Assembly: GCA_900473175.1 (NCBI GenBank) | Contig: UCKM01000008.1 | Location: 268,893 to 332,892 of the forward strand | Length of the DNA: 64,000 bases | Direction of reading: 5' to 3' | Source: Hyphomicrobiales bacterium | Lineage (GTDB): Bacteria > Pseudomonadota > Alphaproteobacteria > Rhizobiales > Rhizobiaceae | Shown here: positions 61,993-64,000 of the stretch, in pieces | Numbering within the stretch: the stretch's first letter is position 1 | Layout: each line of letters starts with the position of its first letter | Notes under the pieces: model-generated | Database searches by the model: none | What the model saw: the letters and a program-made list of their open reading frames with translations, nothing else | Told to the model about the DNA's origin: nothing | Program-made: the position numbers and the translations under genes

Positions 61993-62016
61993 GGCTAGGA
62001 ATCCCAACGCAATGGG

Positions 62017-62484
62017 TTAGAGGACGGCGCTCGCCACATCGGCACTGCGGACGATGCGGTTGACGAAGACGGGAAGGGGTCGTGCTGGTGGTTCGGCTTG
62101 CGCCGAGGCCGAGACGAAGGCAGGCCCCGAGGATTTTGCTGCAACCGGCGCCGGCTGGACGGGTACGGCGGAGGGGCGCACGCCATCCTTGAGATCGGTT
62201 TTGGCCCGTTCGACCAGGTCGATGGCGCGCGTGATCTCGGAACGGACGCGGTCGGAGTCGCGCAAGCGCGCCTCGAGCCGGACGCTCTCGTCGCGGCAGG
62301 TTTCCCGTTCCGCCTGCAGGATGGCGAGCGCCTGCTGCAGATTGGCGGCCGAACTTGCCACCTGGTGCGCCAGGACACGGCTCATCGCGTTGAGGCGGTT
62401 GGCCTTGCGCAGCGCGACGAAGAAGACAGCAAGCGAGACGACCGTCAAAGCGATCGAAACGAGATTAGCCAGCGGCAAGCTCAT
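62017..62484 (-). CDS. Membrane-anchored hypothetical protein between fliM and fliN
   Basis: 155 residues from the ATG at 62484; overlaps the end of fliM by 20 bp. One N-terminal membrane helix (LVSIALTVVSLAVFFVAL), then a long helical, coiled-coil-prone region (about 35-105) and a proline-alanine-rich tail. Comparable small proteins are found at this place in rhizobial flagellar operons; no function known to me. Confidence 0.8.
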   Translation of the reverse strand: MSLPLANLVSIALTVVSLAVFFVALRKANRLNAMSRVLAHQVASSAANLQQALAILQAERETCRDESVRLEARLRDSDRVRSEITRAIDLVERAKTDLKDGVRPSAVPVQPAPVAAKSSGPAFVSASAQAEPPARPLPVFVNRIVRSADVASAVL

Positions 62485-63403
62485 CGAGGAGATCCTCTTC
62501 TTCGTTGATGGGATCGGTGATCCGGACCGTGAACGCGCTGCCGGCCTTGCCAAGGCGACATTTGTAGAGCGCCTGATGGCCGCTGCGCAGGCGAACCTGA
62601 TCGATGGCATCCTTTGGCAAATGGAGGATCTGGCCCGGCTTCAGAAGTGCCAGCTGTTCGAGGGTCATTGAACCCTGTTGCAGGTAGGCTTCGACATCGA
62701 TGCGGGCGCGGCTGACTTCGAGCCGCAGCTTCTTTGCCCAGGTCGGATCGGAATGGTGCGCGGGCTGTCGCAACATGCGGGCGATGGCGTCCTGCATCGG
62801 CTTGAAGCTTGAGCGCGGCAGAAGGAGCAGGATCTGGCCCGACCGTCCGGCAGCCTTGAGCCCTATCTCGCAGCAGATCATGCGCGTCTCGGTGATGGTA
62901 TTGGGTGCAAGGTGCTGAGCCTCAACGAGATCGCCAACCTGGAACAGGGAATCGCTTGCCCCGGAGAACATGTGATCGAGTGACGCGGTCACCTCGGCAA
63001 ATATCTGCCGGGCGATGCTGAGGTCGATCGCAGTCAGCGGCCTTACTGCTCCTCCGGCATCGGCACTGCCGCCCGAACCAAACAAAGCCTCGATGCCGCA
63101 ATCGACGAAATTGCGGTCGGCGGCGAGGACGAGGCGGGAACCCCATTTTGAAACCGGCACCAGGCCAACCAGACCCGACCGGGCGATGGTGCCGGCAATA
63201 TCGTCCTTTTCGAGCGATTGGATGCGAATGAACTCAGCGGCTACCGCGACATCGGTCTGGGCAGCGACCTTGGAGCCGAATGACGCTGCCAGATCCCGGA
63301 ACACGGTCTCTAGTGACTTGAGGTCGTCGACCGACATGCCCGCGGCGCGCAAGATGCTCTCGGCCAGTACGTCAGGGCGCTTGTGCTCGGCTTCGGCGTC
63401 CAT
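62465..63403 (-). CDS. fliM: Flagellar motor switch protein FliM
   Basis: 312 residues. Middle domain with SKWGSRLVLAADRNFVDCGIEALFG and DLSIARQIFAEVTASLDHMF; C-terminal SpoA domain (VEAYLQQGSMTLEQLALLKPGQILHLP in pieces). The N terminus lacks the classic CheY-P-binding LSQxEIDALL peptide, as in other rhizobial FliM proteins. 7 bp after motA. Confidence 0.92.
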   Translation of the reverse strand: MDAEAEHKRPDVLAESILRAAGMSVDDLKSLETVFRDLAASFGSKVAAQTDVAVAAEFIRIQSLEKDDIAGTIARSGLVGLVPVSKWGSRLVLAADRNFVDCGIEALFGSGGSADAGGAVRPLTAIDLSIARQIFAEVTASLDHMFSGASDSLFQVGDLVEAQHLAPNTITETRMICCEIGLKAAGRSGQILLLLPRSSFKPMQDAIARMLRQPAHHSDPTWAKKLRLEVSRARIDVEAYLQQGSMTLEQLALLKPGQILHLPKDAIDQVRLRSGHQALYKCRLGKAGSAFTVRITDPINEEEDLLDELAAG

Positions 63404-63410
63404 GATCGTC

Positions 63411-64000
63411 CTACGCCGCCTGTTGCATCGGTGCGGGGGTCAAGGTTTCCTGTTCGACGACATCGATCGACGGGCGGTCGTAGGCGGAAATGGTCTTGCG
63501 GCCATATTCGAGTGCGATCTGCGGCAGGGCGCCGTTCATGTAGGCGAGCAGTGTCTGCTTGACGATCATGTAAAGGCGGTTCTGCTTCTCGCGGGTTGTC
63601 TTGATTTTGGTGGCGATCGGACCGACGACGCCATAGGAAAGGAAGATACCGGCGAACGTGCCGACAAGCGCAGCGCCGATGAGGTGCCCGAGGATTTCGG
63701 GCGATTCATTGAGTGCGCCCATGGCCTTGATGACGCCAAGCACGGCAGCGACGATGCCGAGCGCAGGAAGACCCTCGGAGACGCTGACCATGGCATTATA
63801 GGGCTTCAGCTTGTCGCGGGAGATCGTGTGAAGCTCCTCGTCCATCAACGCCTCGATCTCGTGCGAGCGTGCGTTGCCGATGATGATGAGCCGGCAATAG
63901 TCGCAAATGAAATGCGTCAGGTCATGGTTCCTGAGCACGCTCGGGAAGGTCTGGAAGATCGGCGATTCCGTCGGATTGTCGATATGGACTTCGACCTCGT
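63411..64000 (-). CDS. motA: Flagellar stator protein MotA, 5' end outside window
   Basis: About 196 codons of the C-terminal part; the frame continues past 64000 ([19 protein letters not shown] reads into it). PomA/MotA core: [49 protein letters not shown] in pieces, with the proline of the proton channel region and two membrane helices. The cytoplasmic loop precedes. First gene seen of the flagellar operon. Confidence 0.93.
   Translation of the reverse strand, partial: EVEVHIDNPTESPIFQTFPSVLRNHDLTHFICDYCRLIIIGNARSHEIEALMDEELHTISRDKLKPYNAMVSVSEGLPALGIVAAVLGVIKAMGALNESPEILGHLIGAALVGTFAGIFLSYGVVGPIATKIKTTREKQNRLYMIVKQTLLAYMNGALPQIALEYGRKTISAYDRPSIDVVEQETLTPAPMQQAA

Noticed and set aside
1..64000. 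tRNA, rRNA, CRISPR arrays, IS elements
   Set aside because: No tRNA-like cloverleaf, rRNA segment, regularly spaced repeat array or transposase could be recognised anywhere in the window.

Overview
The window looks like part of a secondary replicon (chromid or large repABC plasmid) of a Hyphomicrobiales (Rhizobiales) alphaproteobacterium. The evidence is a complete repABC cassette, a vicibactin-type siderophore locus with rhizobial iron-regulatory motifs, and a VjbR-like LuxR regulator beside a flagellar operon (fliM/fliN/fliG/flhB/motA). A repABC replicon carrying flagellar genes next to a vjbR-like gene resembles Brucella/Ochrobactrum chromosome II, so a Brucellaceae or Phyllobacteriaceae relative is my best guess. 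I cannot name the species.

Layout: (1) 1-6.6 kb, a GntR/FadR regulator (cut by the window start), an Asp/Glu/hydantoin-racemase-like protein, an Aap-type amino-acid ABC transporter without an ATPase gene, and an amidohydrolase. (2) 6.6-10.6 kb, repA-repB-ctRNA-repC. (3) 10.6-28.4 kb, an iron locus: a cytoplasmic esterase, a phosphopantetheinyl transferase (vbsP), vbsO, vbsS and an MbtH-like gene (vbsGSO, minus strand) divergent from vbsADL (plus strand), then a TonB receptor, fhuCDB and an RpoI-type ECF sigma factor. Three TGA-N9-TCA operators (RirA/IRO type) lie before the esterase, the receptor and rpoI. Two TAAAT-N16-CGT promoters lie back to back between vbsG and vbsA. (4) 28.6-57.9 kb, a large accessory region: two methyltransferases, a redox-type membrane adenylate cyclase, four glycosyltransferases, a NodB-like deacetylase, an MBL hydrolase, a metallophosphoesterase, a cyclic-nucleotide-binding protein, a 905-residue ABC protein with degenerate catalytic motifs, a family-5 peptide/opine-type ABC importer, a polysaccharide-lyase-like secreted protein, a second class III cyclase, a UDP-aminosugar dehydrogenase and a DUF3095 cyclase-like protein, plus three toxin-antitoxin pairs and two overlapping small membrane ORFs. 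(5) 58.2-64 kb, the vjbR-like gene and the flagellar switch/export/motor operon, cut by the window end in motA.

How the parts work together: the iron region reads as one circuit. Iron-sensing repression (RirA) acts on rpoI, the receptor and the esterase, and RpoI in turn drives the two divergent biosynthetic operons. VbsD would export the siderophore, the TonB receptor and FhuCDB would import the ferric form, and the esterase may open its ester bonds. The 28.6-57.9 kb region combines glycan synthesis, modification and degradation genes with three cyclase-fold proteins and a cNMP-binding protein. It is the best candidate for an undescribed, cyclic-nucleotide-linked glycan system, and the catalytically degenerate ABC protein at its centre is its most unusual component.
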